Notes under the pieces: model-generated
Databases searched by the model: none
What the model was told of the DNA's origin: nothing
Seen by the model: only the letters and a program-made list of their open reading frames with translations
In this document: one piece after another, positions 43,581-52,523 of the stretch
How the letters are laid out: each line of letters starts with the position of its first letter
How positions within the stretch are numbered: position 1 is the first letter of the stretch
Position numbers and translations under genes: made by a program
Source: an uncultured Eubacteriales bacterium
Lineage (GTDB): Bacteria; Bacillota; Clostridia; Lachnospirales; Lachnospiraceae
Assembly (NCBI GenBank): GCA_900548855.1
Contig: URMF01000001.1
Coordinates: 62,001 to 126,000 of the forward strand
Length of the DNA: 64,000 bases
Direction of reading: 5' to 3'

Positions 43581-44507
43581 TCACTCTGCAGGTTTCATTT
43601 CCAGGTTCAAATCCACCTGTCCGGAAATACCGGGTATCTGACCGCTTTCTGTGTACTGCCAGATAGAAAATTCATACGGCCAATCCGGTTCATCCGCATA
43701 TTGTGCAAACCATATGGGATACTGATAGACTCTTTCCAAATCCAGGTATAACGCATAATATGTCCGGTTCGTATACATCATAGCCTTATGGCCGGAGGCG
43801 GTTATCGTCTCCAAAAATCCCAATGCCGCCTGAGTATGCTCCTCCACCGATAAATTATTGGTCCGGGCATCCTCCTGCATTGGGTCCTCTCTATCTAAAA
43901 CAATGGGATAAGCCAGATTATAGGCTCCAAGGTTGCTTAACACAAATTTCGCTTCTTCCACGCCTTCCTCATAGCTGGTCGCCTGGGAATAAAAGTACAC
44001 TCCCACCGACACATTATTCTCTGCTGCTCCTGCCATATTAGAGGCGTACCATGCATCCAAAGCAATATTGCCATTGGTATACCCCCTGTAACCAAGACGG
44101 ATAATCGCAAAATCCACCTGACCCGCCACGCGTTCCCAATCAATAGCACCCTGATGTTCCGACACATCAATTCCAACCTTCTTCACGGAACCGTCAGCCT
44201 CCACATAATTCTTAAACAGTCCACTGTTATCCAAATTTGCAAAATCCCATTCATGACGTTTGATATTTGCACTTATTTTAATTTTCTGCTGTTCTCCAAA
44301 TTTATCAACAACCCGTATATAACTCGCATGCATAAATCTCTCATAATTATCTGCACTGAAAGCTGTAATATTATCGTTATGATACCCCGGCAATTTGGAA
44401 GTGCTCATTTCAAACGGTCTTCCCTTGCCATAATATTTTCTCTGGCATCCGGCAAGCACAACCATCAATCCTATACACAAACCAGCTAATATAATATGTT
44501 TTTTCAT
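43581..44507 (-). CDS. GH25 lysozyme-family lipoprotein
   Basis: 308 residues. The signal peptide ends VVLAGC (lipobox, Cys about 21). A linker domain precedes the GH25 muramidase domain from about residue 110: KVGIDVSEHQGAIDWERVAG, IIRLGYRGYTNG, GVYFYSQATSYEEGVEEA and the catalytic acidic pair in YPIVLDRED, then IWFAQYADEPDWPYEFSIWQYTESG. It should be anchored outside the membrane and cut peptidoglycan glycan strands. The gene is probably co-transcribed with the downstream GGDEF/EAL gene, which begins at its stop codon. Confidence 0.9.
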   Translation of the reverse strand: MKKHIILAGLCIGLMVVLAGCQRKYYGKGRPFEMSTSKLPGYHNDNITAFSADNYERFMHASYIRVVDKFGEQQKIKISANIKRHEWDFANLDNSGLFKNYVEADGSVKKVGIDVSEHQGAIDWERVAGQVDFAIIRLGYRGYTNGNIALDAWYASNMAGAAENNVSVGVYFYSQATSYEEGVEEAKFVLSNLGAYNLAYPIVLDREDPMQEDARTNNLSVEEHTQAALGFLETITASGHKAMMYTNRTYYALYLDLERVYQYPIWFAQYADEPDWPYEFSIWQYTESGQIPGISGQVDLNLEMKPAE

Positions 44508-44628
44508 TTGTAATACTCCATTCTGTCCTCTACAAACATTCTAAAACAATCTGCTTTTCTTTCTATCCATCTAAAATATTTATCCAATCTTTTACCATAA
44601 AAGTCCCTAAAAATACGTAGATATATGT

Positions 44629-44657
44629 ATAATACTATAAATTCAGCGTTTATTCAA
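44629..44657 (-). promoter_or_regulatory. Sigma-A promoter of the GH25 lysozyme gene
   Basis: On the minus strand, TTGAAT, 17 bases, TATTAT. This gives a leader of about 115 bases. Confidence 0.6.
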
Positions 44658-44731
44658 TGGATTTTGTAAGATATTGTGCAGTATGTAAAATATTTTATAA
44701 GAATTTGATAAAATTTTACTTTCTTTTCCAT

Positions 44732-44931
44732 TGACTTCCATTTTTAATAATGATACACTATGCGTGTATTAATAAAGCGTTAAAAGATACCAACACTCTC
44801 GCTATGTTTTGGTATTCAAATTACCTCTATGATACAATAAGGAAAAACCGCTTACATATAGCAGCGGTTTTTCAAATGTTAATTATGAATCTATGATTCA
44901 TAGTACAGTTAATTTAAAGGAGGTACTTTTC
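44732..44931 (+). promoter_or_regulatory. Promoter and structured 5' leader of the cold-shock gene
   Basis: A promoter TTGACT, 17 bases, TACACT begins near 44732. It predicts a leader of about 165 bases with three hairpins: GATACCAA/TTGGTATT, the terminator-like AAAAACCGC/GCGGTTTTT (44844-44873) and the perfect ATGAATC-tat-GATTCAT just before the ribosome site. A second possible -10 (TACAAT) lies near 44833. Long structured leaders are common for cold-shock mRNAs; the regulatory role here is inferred. Confidence 0.55.
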
Positions 44932-45138
44932 ATGAACAAAGGTACAGTAAAATGGTTCAATTCAACTAAAGGATTCGGTTTCATTACCAACAGCGAAACT
45001 GGCGAGGATGTATTCGTACATTTTTCTGGCATTGTTGCAGAGGGCTTTAAGACTCTGGAAGAAGGCCAGTCCGTAACATTTGATATTGAGCAGGGTGCTA
45101 AGGGTGCACAGGCAGTAAACGTAACTGTTGTAGCTTAA
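44932..45138 (+). CDS. csp: Cold-shock domain protein
   Basis: A 68-residue single OB-fold nucleic-acid-binding protein. RNP1 is KGFGFI and RNP2 is VFVHFSGI, both intact in MNKGTVKWFNSTKGFGFITN. Such proteins act as RNA chaperones and melt secondary structure at low temperature. ATG 44932 follows AAAGGAGG at 8 bases; the frame is open upstream but only through the leader. It is monocistronic. Confidence 0.96.
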   Translation: MNKGTVKWFNSTKGFGFITNSETGEDVFVHFSGIVAEGFKTLEEGQSVTFDIEQGAKGAQAVNVTVVA

Positions 45139-45149
45139 TCCCCGGCAAT

Positions 45150-45212
45150 GAAAAAGCTGTCATGTATTGTTTTTCTCTTAATTAGAATACAATTCATGAC
45201 AGCTTTTTCCGT
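45150..45212. terminator. Bidirectional terminator between csp and nrdD
   Basis: AAAAAGCTGTCATG and CATGACAGCTTTTT form a perfect 14-bp outer stem with further partial pairing (TGTATTG/CAATT) inside. A and T runs flank it, so it can stop both convergent transcripts. Confidence 0.85.
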
Positions 45213-45227
45213 TCTATCTTATAAATC

Positions 45228-47390
45228 TTACAAATGCAGCACTCTTTCCTGAATCTCCTGGGTACGTCCCTGATTCCAGAACTGGGTTCCGATATAACCA
45301 CAGGTACGTCTCGCCACATTCATGGTATCCTGGTCGGTATTTCCGCAATTCGGACATCTCCAAACCAATTTTCCCTCCTTATCAGAGGAAATCTGAATCT
45401 CCCCATCAAAACCGCATCGCTGGCAATAGTCGCTCTTGGTATTCAGTTCTGCATACATAATATTATCATAAATATGCTGCATAACAGACAAAACTGCATC
45501 GATATTGTTCTGCATATTCGGAACCTCCACATAGCTAACAGCTCCTCCCGGAGAAAGCTCCTGGAACTTTGACTCAAAGGTCAGCTTCTTAAAGGCATCA
45601 ATCTCTTCTGTAACATGAACGTGATAACTGTTTGTAATATAATTTTTGTCCGTCACACCCTCAATTTTTCCAAACCGTTTCTGCAGACATTTTGCAAACT
45701 TATAAGTGGTTGACTCCAATGGCGTTCCGTAAATACTGAAATCAATACTGGTATCTGCTTTCCATTTCGCACAGGCATCATTTAATCTCTGCATAACCTC
45801 TAATGCAAACGGCGTTGCCTCCGGATTTGTATGGGAAAGCCCCGTCATATAGCGGGTACATTCACAAAGTCCGGCATATCCTAAAGAAATGGTGGAATAA
45901 CCATTATAGAGCAGCTTGTCAATGGTTTCTCCCTTTTTCAATCTGGCAAGAGCACCATACTGCCACAAAATTGGAGCAACATCAGACGGGGTTCCCTTCA
46001 GGCGGTTATGCCTGCACATTAGTGCTTCATAACATAGCTGCAATCTCTCATCCAATATATCCCAAAACTGCTCCATATCCCCTTTCGAAGAGCACGCCAC
46101 ATCAACCAGATTCAAAGTTACCACACCCTGGTTAAAGCGTCCGTAAAACTTCGGTCTGTTACTCTCATCATGATAAACAGTGAGGAAGGAACGGCAGCCC
46201 ATACAAGGATAGCAGTTGCCATCCTTCAGCTTCTTCATTACCTTCTCAGAAATATAATCCGGCACCATACGCTTTGCCGTACACTTAGCAGCCAGCTGGG
46301 TAAGCGCCCAATACTTGCTTCCCTCTCTGACATTGTCCTCTTCTAATACATAAATCAGCTTTGGAAATGCCGGAGTAATATACACTCCCTTTTCATTCTT
46401 AACCCCTAAGATTCTCTGAGTTAACATTTCCTCGATTACAAGAGCCAGATCATCTCTTGTCCTTCCCTCCGGCACCTCATCCAAATACATAAATACAGTG
46501 ACAAACGGTGCCTGCCCATTAGTGGTCATCAGGGTAATAACCTGATACTGAATCATCTGGACACCTCGTTTGATTTCTTCTCTTACCCGCAGTTCTGCAA
46601 TACTGGCAATCTGGCTCTCATCAATCTGAAGCCCTGCTGCATCATACTCTTCCTTCACCATTTTCAGATATTTCTTACGACTGACATCTACAAAAGGTGC
46701 AAGATGCGAAAGGGTTATGCTCTGCCCGCCATACTGGGAACTTGCTATCTGAGCAATGCTCTGGGTTGCAATATTACAAGCAGTAGAAAAGCTCTTCGGA
46801 CGGTCAATCATTGTCTCGCTGATAACCGTTCCGTTTTGCAGCATATCCTCTAAATTTACAAGACAGCAGTTATGCATATGCTGGGCAAAATAATCCGAAT
46901 CATGAAAATGAATAATCCCCTCTTCATGAGCCTTTACAACCTTCTCCGGCAGCAGAAACCGCTTTGTGATATCCTTACTTACCTCACCCGCCATGTAATC
47001 CCGCTGTACACTGTTTACAACCGGATTTTTATTGGAATTTTCCTGTTTCACCTCTTCATTATTACACTCAATCAGACTCAGAATCTGCTCATCCGTAGAA
47101 TTTGCCTTACGGACAAGAGCCCGCTTATAGCGATAGGTAATATATTTTCTCGCCACCTCAAATGCCTGCATTTCCATAATCTCATTCTCAACCAAATCCT
47201 GAATTTCCTCTACACTGAATGTGCGATTCATACTACTGCAGGTAAGCGTAACTTTCTTTGCAATCTCTTTTATCTGCTCCAAAGACAAGCGGTCTGTCTC
47301 TACAACCTCTTTATTCGCCTTTTCCACTGCTGCAACAATCTTTGTGATATCAAATGCCACTTCCGTTCCACTGCGCTTAATAATTCTCAT
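45228..47390 (-). CDS. nrdD: Anaerobic (class III) ribonucleoside-triphosphate reductase
   Basis: 720 residues. Makes dNTPs from NTPs with a glycyl radical, only without oxygen. Seen: N-terminal ATP-cone (MRIIKRSGTEVAFDITKIVAAVEKAN...), catalytic barrel, the C-terminal zinc site CQRCGFDG...CPNCGN, and the glycyl-radical loop RRTCGYIGTQFWNQGR, with the radical Gly within CGYIG. ATG 47390 follows GAGGGA at 7 bases. The activating enzyme NrdG is usually encoded next to it but is not in this window; the gene is followed by a terminator. Confidence 0.96.
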   Translation of the reverse strand: MRIIKRSGTEVAFDITKIVAAVEKANKEVVETDRLSLEQIKEIAKKVTLTCSSMNRTFSVEEIQDLVENEIMEMQAFEVARKYITYRYKRALVRKANSTDEQILSLIECNNEEVKQENSNKNPVVNSVQRDYMAGEVSKDITKRFLLPEKVVKAHEEGIIHFHDSDYFAQHMHNCCLVNLEDMLQNGTVISETMIDRPKSFSTACNIATQSIAQIASSQYGGQSITLSHLAPFVDVSRKKYLKMVKEEYDAAGLQIDESQIASIAELRVREEIKRGVQMIQYQVITLMTTNGQAPFVTVFMYLDEVPEGRTRDDLALVIEEMLTQRILGVKNEKGVYITPAFPKLIYVLEEDNVREGSKYWALTQLAAKCTAKRMVPDYISEKVMKKLKDGNCYPCMGCRSFLTVYHDESNRPKFYGRFNQGVVTLNLVDVACSSKGDMEQFWDILDERLQLCYEALMCRHNRLKGTPSDVAPILWQYGALARLKKGETIDKLLYNGYSTISLGYAGLCECTRYMTGLSHTNPEATPFALEVMQRLNDACAKWKADTSIDFSIYGTPLESTTYKFAKCLQKRFGKIEGVTDKNYITNSYHVHVTEEIDAFKKLTFESKFQELSPGGAVSYVEVPNMQNNIDAVLSVMQHIYDNIMYAELNTKSDYCQRCGFDGEIQISSDKEGKLVWRCPNCGNTDQDTMNVARRTCGYIGTQFWNQGRTQEIQERVLHL

Positions 47391-47474
47391 ATTTTTCCCT
47401 CTTTCACTACTCCGGCAGCCAGACTGTCCCGTCGCCGTCCCTGGCTTTATCCGACTTACTATATACGCAAATAA

Positions 47475-47511
47475 TGTGTCAGATTTTCTTATCTGACACA
47501 ACATCTTGTGT
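47475..47511 (-). promoter_or_regulatory. NrdR-box-like palindrome and hairpin upstream of nrdD
   Basis: ACACAACATCTTGTGT (47496-47511) resembles the 16-base NrdR box pattern acaCwAtATaTwGtgt, with good ends. Directly beside and overlapping it is a perfect hairpin TGTGTCAGAT-tttctt-ATCTGACACA (47475-47500). Only one clear box is visible, whereas NrdR sites normally come in pairs. Confidence 0.45.
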
Positions 47512-47624
47512 TATTGTAAATCACTTCCCGATAAAAAGCAAGAACATATTTCTACACCATATGTCGCTAATTGTCGCATTTTCAACCCACTTGTACAAAT
47601 TGCACAATCTTTTTCAGCATAATA

Positions 47625-47661
47625 TGCAAAAATCGGGATATTCGAAAGCGATATCCCGATT
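47625..47661 (-). terminator. Terminator of the cytidylate-kinase-like gene
   Basis: On the minus strand, AATCGGGATAT / ATATCCCGATT (11 bp, 9-base loop) is followed by TTTTTGC. Confidence 0.85.
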
Positions 47662-47667
47662 ACTATT

Positions 47668-48258
47668 TTATATTCTTTCTTTTACATAACTTTCAATCAT
47701 TGCAGCCGTTTTTTCAATCCCCAGCCTGCTGCTGTTAATACAGAGGTCATATCCCCTGGAGTCTCCCCATTTAAAATCGGAATACCGGTTATGATATGCC
47801 TTTCTCTTTGTGTCATGCCGTACCATCTTAAGGGCTGCCTCTGAATCAGACAACTGGTACTTATCCTTCACATGCACCAGCTTCTCTTCCTTATCTCCCA
47901 AAATAAAAACCGATACCAGGCCTTCCTTCCCCTTCAAGGCAGTCTCTGCACAGCGCCCAAGCACCACAAAAGACTCTCCGCCGTCCGCCTTTCTTTGGAG
48001 ATACTCGAACTGCATCTTTACAAGATTCTCTTCTATAGAATTGGAATGTCCGCCTACACTTCTTGAAAGGATTAGATTTCTTGGTTTCTCATCAAATTTT
48101 TGCAGATGCTCCACATCAATATTCTTTTCCTTCGCAATGGCATCCAAAAGGCTCCTGTCATACAGCGGAAGCCCCAAATCCTCCGCAACCTTCTCTGCAA
48201 TCTGACGCCCGCCACTGCCAAACTCACGACTGATTGAAATCATAATTTGTTTCTCCAT
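47668..48258 (-). CDS. Cytidylate-kinase-like P-loop protein
   Basis: 196 residues. The N-terminal MISISREFGSGGRQIAEKVAEDLGLPLYDRSLL is the signature of the cytidylate kinase-like family, with a modified P-loop GSGGRQI. It continues to an arginine-containing lid region (MVRHDTKRKAYHNRYSDFKWGDSRGYDLCINSSRLGIEKT). These proteins are widespread in Clostridia and separate from the essential Cmk; a true nucleotide substrate has not been assigned with certainty. ATG 48258 follows AAGGAGGG at 7 bases. Confidence 0.85.
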   Translation of the reverse strand: MEKQIMISISREFGSGGRQIAEKVAEDLGLPLYDRSLLDAIAKEKNIDVEHLQKFDEKPRNLILSRSVGGHSNSIEENLVKMQFEYLQRKADGGESFVVLGRCAETALKGKEGLVSVFILGDKEEKLVHVKDKYQLSDSEAALKMVRHDTKRKAYHNRYSDFKWGDSRGYDLCINSSRLGIEKTAAMIESYVKERI

Positions 48259-48367
48259 ATGGTTGCCCTCCTTCAATCATTATTATTTTTTAACGCTTAC
48301 TACATTTCATCCTATGTCTGTTTCCTTATTTATAAATCCATTATACCGTTTTTTTTCACAAAATGCC

Positions 48368-48453
48368 ACTCAAAAATGGTTCACTGAACCATTTTTTCAT
48401 ATGCTTGGCAACTCAAAAATGGTCCACTGGACCGTTTTCTCATATACTTGGTA
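48368..48453. repeat. Two tandem 43-bp imperfect repeats, each a hairpin
   Basis: Unit 1 is 48368-48410 and unit 2 is 48411-48453; both begin ACTCAAAAATGG and end with CTTGGCA or CTTGGTA. Each folds: AAAAATGGTT-cactg-AACCATTTTT in unit 1, and AATGGTCC-a-CTGGACCGTT-like in unit 2 with compensating changes (GGTT/AACC to GGTCC/GGACC). Paired changes suggest the hairpin, not the sequence, is kept. It lies between the cytidylate-kinase-like gene and the permease gene. Confidence 0.8.
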
Positions 48454-48456
48454 ACC

Positions 48457-48508
48457 AGAAAAGAGTTCTTACAAAAATTCACAGAATTTTTTGTAAAAAC
48501 TCTTTTCT
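48457..48508. repeat. Long inverted repeat downstream of the permease gene
   Basis: AGAAAAGAGTT...ACAAAAATTC and its near-perfect reverse complement form a stem of about 24 bp around ACA. It lies 45 bases after the permease stop and next to the tandem repeats. It may terminate the permease transcript, though no clean T run follows. Confidence 0.7.
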
Positions 48509-48552
48509 AACAGGATAGCGATTCCATTATCCAAAATATCCGAAATACTTTA

Positions 48553-49911
48553 TCAACAATAACGTATGAAAATAAAAATCATGGAAATCAAGACAACAAT
48601 AACAGTTGCCGGTGCCGATGTCTTACAATATCTTCCCCATCCAATTAAATGACCGTTTTTTGCAGCGACAGAAGTGCCCACTACATTAGCAGAGGCTCCA
48701 ATCGGCGTTGCACTTCCACCAATATCCGTACCCATGGAAAGTGCCCATGCCAGAGTCGACAAATCCACACCAGTGGTTGCTGCAAGGCTCTTAATCACCG
48801 GTATCATAGTTGCTGCAAACGGAATATTGTCTACAAAAGCACTGGCAATTGCAGAAACCCAGATAATAATTGCGACCATTGTCTTCAAGTTACCACCGCT
48901 GACATCTCCAATGAAACTGGCAATAAGTTCCAGAATTCCAGTCTGCTCCAGCCCGCCTACCACCATAAATAACCCAATAAAAAATAAAAGGGTTTTGTAA
49001 TCTACCTTTTTCAGCAGCTCTAATGCACCTTTTCCGGCCGCAATTAATGTAACAATCGCAATAACACTGCCAATAAAAGCAACGGTAAGACCGGTTTGCG
49101 CATGGGTAACCAGCATAAGAACCGCACACGCAAAAATAACACTGCTTATAACAAAATCTTTTTTGTTTGTAATTGCCTCCTTCGGGTCCGGAAGGACCTC
49201 AGGGTCAACCTCATTTCCGGATTTCTGCTTTAACTCCTTACGGAATACCATATAATAATAAACAATTACTACAATTAAAGAAATTCCTGCAATAACACCT
49301 GTATTCGTCAGAAAGTCCGCAAAAGAATACCCCAGAGAGGTCCCAATAATAATATTAGGCGGGTCACCGCACATGGTTGCCGAGCCACCCAGGTTCGCAC
49401 AAAAAATCTCCGACAAAATCATCGGCACCGGGTCAATCTTTAAGAGCTTTGACAGTTCCACCGTAACTGCCGCCAAAAACAAAATGACCGTAATACTGTC
49501 AATAAACATTGCCAGTATTGCAGACATCACCATAAATGCAACAAAAAGTGGAACCGGCTTATAATTTACCAGCTTGGCAAGCTTCATGCAAAGCCATTGG
49601 AAAAATCCAGCCTTTGCCATACCTTCCACCATTATCATCATTCCCGCAATAAAAATAATGGTAGCCCAGTTAATACCAGAAGAGGACTCCTCCGCCGCCC
49701 CTGCCGCATACCAGAATCCAACCGTAAAAACATTCCGCAGGTTCAATGTCTCTACCACTGCACGCATGCTGTGCATTCCCAGTCCAAACACCAGCACCAG
49801 CGTCAACAGTCCACATACCAGCGTAATAACCTGTCTCTCTATCTTATCCATAACAATAAGAACGAACATTGCGATGAAAATAAGAACTGCTAAAATTTGC
49901 GCCATCGCCAT
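48553..49911 (-). CDS. ArsB/NhaD-type (SLC13-like) ion transporter
   Basis: 452 residues with about eleven membrane segments. The ArsB/NhaD superfamily features are IDSITVILFLAAVTVEL, then FCANLGGSATMCGDPPNIIIG in the first half and FVDNIPFAATMIPVI and MGTDIGGSATPIGASANVVGTSVA in the second: the two re-entrant Asn/Pro motifs of this fold. Members carry Na+/H+ antiport, arsenite or dicarboxylates; the substrate cannot be decided from sequence. GGAGG precedes ATG 49911. Confidence 0.87.
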   Translation of the reverse strand: MAMAQILAVLIFIAMFVLIVMDKIERQVITLVCGLLTLVLVFGLGMHSMRAVVETLNLRNVFTVGFWYAAGAAEESSSGINWATIIFIAGMMIMVEGMAKAGFFQWLCMKLAKLVNYKPVPLFVAFMVMSAILAMFIDSITVILFLAAVTVELSKLLKIDPVPMILSEIFCANLGGSATMCGDPPNIIIGTSLGYSFADFLTNTGVIAGISLIVVIVYYYMVFRKELKQKSGNEVDPEVLPDPKEAITNKKDFVISSVIFACAVLMLVTHAQTGLTVAFIGSVIAIVTLIAAGKGALELLKKVDYKTLLFFIGLFMVVGGLEQTGILELIASFIGDVSGGNLKTMVAIIIWVSAIASAFVDNIPFAATMIPVIKSLAATTGVDLSTLAWALSMGTDIGGSATPIGASANVVGTSVAAKNGHLIGWGRYCKTSAPATVIVVLISMIFIFIRYC

Positions 49912-50083
49912 TTTATATATCCTCCTATTTCCCGTACCGCTTCCTTATCAGCGGTATTTAATTCGCTACTAATCATAGCATTACCACCCAAAGAAATATA
50001 TAGACACAGTTCATAATTTTTCATCTTTTTTTAATCAATTTTTATACAAAAAAACGAAAAAATAACAAGGGGGGTTCTATCAT

Positions 50084-51544
50084 TTATTCTTCATTTTCAT
50101 ATTGCTCTAAAAGCTCCAAAAATTTTTGGCAATTTTCCCTATGTCCACTATTACATGGAAATGTCAGGATAGCAGCTTCCCCCGCATTATCATTTACAAA
50201 ACAAATATTTTCCTTTTCCAAAAATCTCAGGTGGCTGATATCCATTCCACATATATATTCATTTCCCTCTTCATCCTCGCCCATTACAAAGTATGGTTCC
50301 CACGCCTTAAGCTGTTCCTCGTTAAGCACCTCCGTCACATCATAAAATACGCGTTCTACCGTATTGCAATATTCCAGAAAGCTCTCCGGTACAATTGCTG
50401 CATCCAGAGAACCAACCCGGATATTCAGAAAAAATTTTTCATAAAAGCTGGTATCCGCCGCCTCATTATCCACCCCAGGATAAGCAATCTGGTATTCCGT
50501 GTCAAAATAGGCATATTCCTTCCGGGGCTGGAATCCAAAATAATCGTCCAGCTCCTCTGAAAATACAGTATCCCCCTTTTCCATATATCCATTTACAAGC
50601 GCACAGGAAAAGCTGCATTCTGCATTGTTAAAAATAAAATGATAGGAGGTCCCGGCAGCCACTACAATCACAAGGGCAATAGAGACCAGCCATCCCCTAT
50701 AATACGTAAGAATATAGTCCCATTTTTCCTTTTTCGTCATTCCTGCCATCTTTTCCGTCTCAGTTTTCTTCCATAAACGGAACCGTTGTTTCAATCCAAA
50801 AGGCTCTGCCGCTTGTTTTTTCCCATTTTCCCCTTCCGCACTTATATCCATCCCGGCTTTCCTTTTATTCCCCTCTGTTTCATCCGCCGTACCAGCCATT
50901 TCCTCCTCTTCTACAGGAACATCCAGTCCGTTTTGCTCAATATAGCGGTCAAATTTTCCTCTGATATAAACAGCCTTGGGATATTCTAAAAGTGACAGCC
51001 CTGCCAACGGCACCAGTATTGAAAACATCGGAAAATGCATCAGCAGAAACACCATACCCACTGTATAAGCACCCATCAACACACTTACAGGCAGATAAAC
51101 CAGTCCAAACTTAGCTGCATTTTTCAAGGCAGAACCGGAGGTCTCTTCAAACTTGGCACGAATTGCAAAATACCAGTCTGCAAAGGCACACAGCGCCAAA
51201 ACCATAGCAGCCGTAAGTCCATAAAACAGGCTTCTATATTCCACCTCATTCTGTGTCCAAAGAGATAAATCAGCCAGCAGCAGAATAAACCCTGCTAATA
51301 TTAACAGCCATCCCCCAAAGGAGCCCCTGATATTAGATTTAAATTCCTTCATAAAGGATTTAATAATCGGTCCTTCCTCATTTTTTGCCATTTTCATCAT
51401 TACAGCATACATCGCTGTAAGAGATGCCCCTGCTGTCACAATCGGCACACAGCACAAAAAAGTCAGAAGATTTAGCAAACAGAGGTCAAACACCTTTGTC
51501 AAAATACGATTCCACAAATTATCTGCTGTAAAAAAACTGCTCAT
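50084..51544 (-). CDS. YesL (DUF624) domain fused to a single-pass extracytoplasmic domain
   Basis: 486 residues. Residues 1-210 form a YesL unit (FFTADNLWNRILTKVFDLCLLNLLTFLCCVPIVTAGASLTAMYAV, five membrane segments). A charged low-complexity linker follows (about 215-275). Then comes a second unit beginning KKEKWDYILTYYRGWLVSIALVIVVAAGTSYHF, a membrane segment followed by an exported domain of about 180 residues (CSFSCALVNGYMEKGDTVFSEELDDYFGF...). That second unit looks like a separate protein family fused in. It lies 127 bases downstream of the ABC permeases beyond a terminator. Role unknown, but YesL partners are usually linked to sugar ABC operons. Confidence 0.82.
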   Translation of the reverse strand: MSSFFTADNLWNRILTKVFDLCLLNLLTFLCCVPIVTAGASLTAMYAVMMKMAKNEEGPIIKSFMKEFKSNIRGSFGGWLLILAGFILLLADLSLWTQNEVEYRSLFYGLTAAMVLALCAFADWYFAIRAKFEETSGSALKNAAKFGLVYLPVSVLMGAYTVGMVFLLMHFPMFSILVPLAGLSLLEYPKAVYIRGKFDRYIEQNGLDVPVEEEEMAGTADETEGNKRKAGMDISAEGENGKKQAAEPFGLKQRFRLWKKTETEKMAGMTKKEKWDYILTYYRGWLVSIALVIVVAAGTSYHFIFNNAECSFSCALVNGYMEKGDTVFSEELDDYFGFQPRKEYAYFDTEYQIAYPGVDNEAADTSFYEKFFLNIRVGSLDAAIVPESFLEYCNTVERVFYDVTEVLNEEQLKAWEPYFVMGEDEEGNEYICGMDISHLRFLEKENICFVNDNAGEAAILTFPCNSGHRENCQKFLELLEQYENEE

Positions 51545-51596
51545 ACCTTACCACTCCATTTTAACAATCTGTATCAACCAGAAACTTTACGGCTTT

Positions 51597-51628
51597 TTAA
51601 AAAACGGACGCAATAAACTGCGCCCGTT
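51597..51628 (-). terminator. Terminator after the sugar ABC permease genes
   Basis: On the minus strand, AACGGGCGCA / TGCGTCCGTT (one G-U pair) with a 6-base loop, then TTTT. It separates the ABC operon from the YesL fusion gene. Confidence 0.82.
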
Positions 51629-51670
51629 CTCTATCCTCATTTTTATAATACGGCTTACCGCACCCATCCA

Positions 51671-52516
51671 TCAGCCCTTAACAGCACCGGAGGTCAATCC
51701 ACTGTAAATGCGGTTCTGACAGGAAATAAATACAATCAGCGCCGGCAGAAGAGATATAATAACGCCTGCACAGATTAAATTATATTTACTTCCCAGCGGT
51801 CCCACAAAAGTATATAGCGATGTTGCAACCGTCGGATACAATTTCTTATCCTGCAAATACAAATTCGCGCAATAATATTCATTATACACACCTACGCCCT
51901 TTAAAATACAGCTGGTAACAATTGCCGGTTTTAACAGTGGCAGCAATATTTTATAAAAAATCGTAAAATAACCTGCACCGTCTACAATTGCCGATTCATC
52001 CAGGGAATCCGGTATATTTTCAAAAAACTGAATGTAGATATAGATGGAAATAACATCTGTACCACACTGCATAATAATATATCCAACCAGCGAATTAATC
52101 AAGCCCAGTTTAAACATAATCTCATATACTGCAATCTGCATTGCAATACCCGGAAGTAAAGTTGCAAACAAAAACAGATTACGAATCAGTCCATTGCCCG
52201 GGAATTTAAAACGGTTCAATACATATGCAAGCTGTGTTCCCACCAATGTGGATATCACCAGAACCGCAATCAGGATGATGATTGAATTTCTAAACGCAAG
52301 CCCCATATTTGCTTTCTGAAATGCCTGAATAAAGTTATCAAAATTCAGCCAGCTCTCCGGAAGTGTCATAACATTGGTCTGCTTATATTCCGTCTCAGTC
52401 TTAAACGCTGTAATTACACAGGAGATAATCGGCAGCACTGCAACGAAGGAAAAGAATACAAGTGACAGGTATTTCAAAAAAACTACAAAGTATTTTGATA
52501 TTTTCTTTCCATTCAT
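51671..52516 (-). CDS. Carbohydrate ABC transporter permease (MalG-like)
   Basis: 281 residues with six membrane segments. The EAA-loop IPDSLDESAIVDGAGYFTIFYKILLPLLKPA contacts the ATPase. The C-terminus RIYSGLTSGAVKG is the MalG-type ending. It begins 7 bases after the partner permease gene. With the binding protein and the partner it forms a CUT1-type importer. No ATP-binding subunit is present. Confidence 0.94.
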   Translation of the reverse strand: MNGKKISKYFVVFLKYLSLVFFSFVAVLPIISCVITAFKTETEYKQTNVMTLPESWLNFDNFIQAFQKANMGLAFRNSIIILIAVLVISTLVGTQLAYVLNRFKFPGNGLIRNLFLFATLLPGIAMQIAVYEIMFKLGLINSLVGYIIMQCGTDVISIYIYIQFFENIPDSLDESAIVDGAGYFTIFYKILLPLLKPAIVTSCILKGVGVYNEYYCANLYLQDKKLYPTVATSLYTFVGPLGSKYNLICAGVIISLLPALIVFISCQNRIYSGLTSGAVKG

Positions 52517-52523
52517 TCCAATC

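Noticed and set aside
48368..48453. Tandem repeats as a CRISPR array
   Set aside because: There are only two adjacent units with no spacers, and each unit is a hairpin with A/T flanks.
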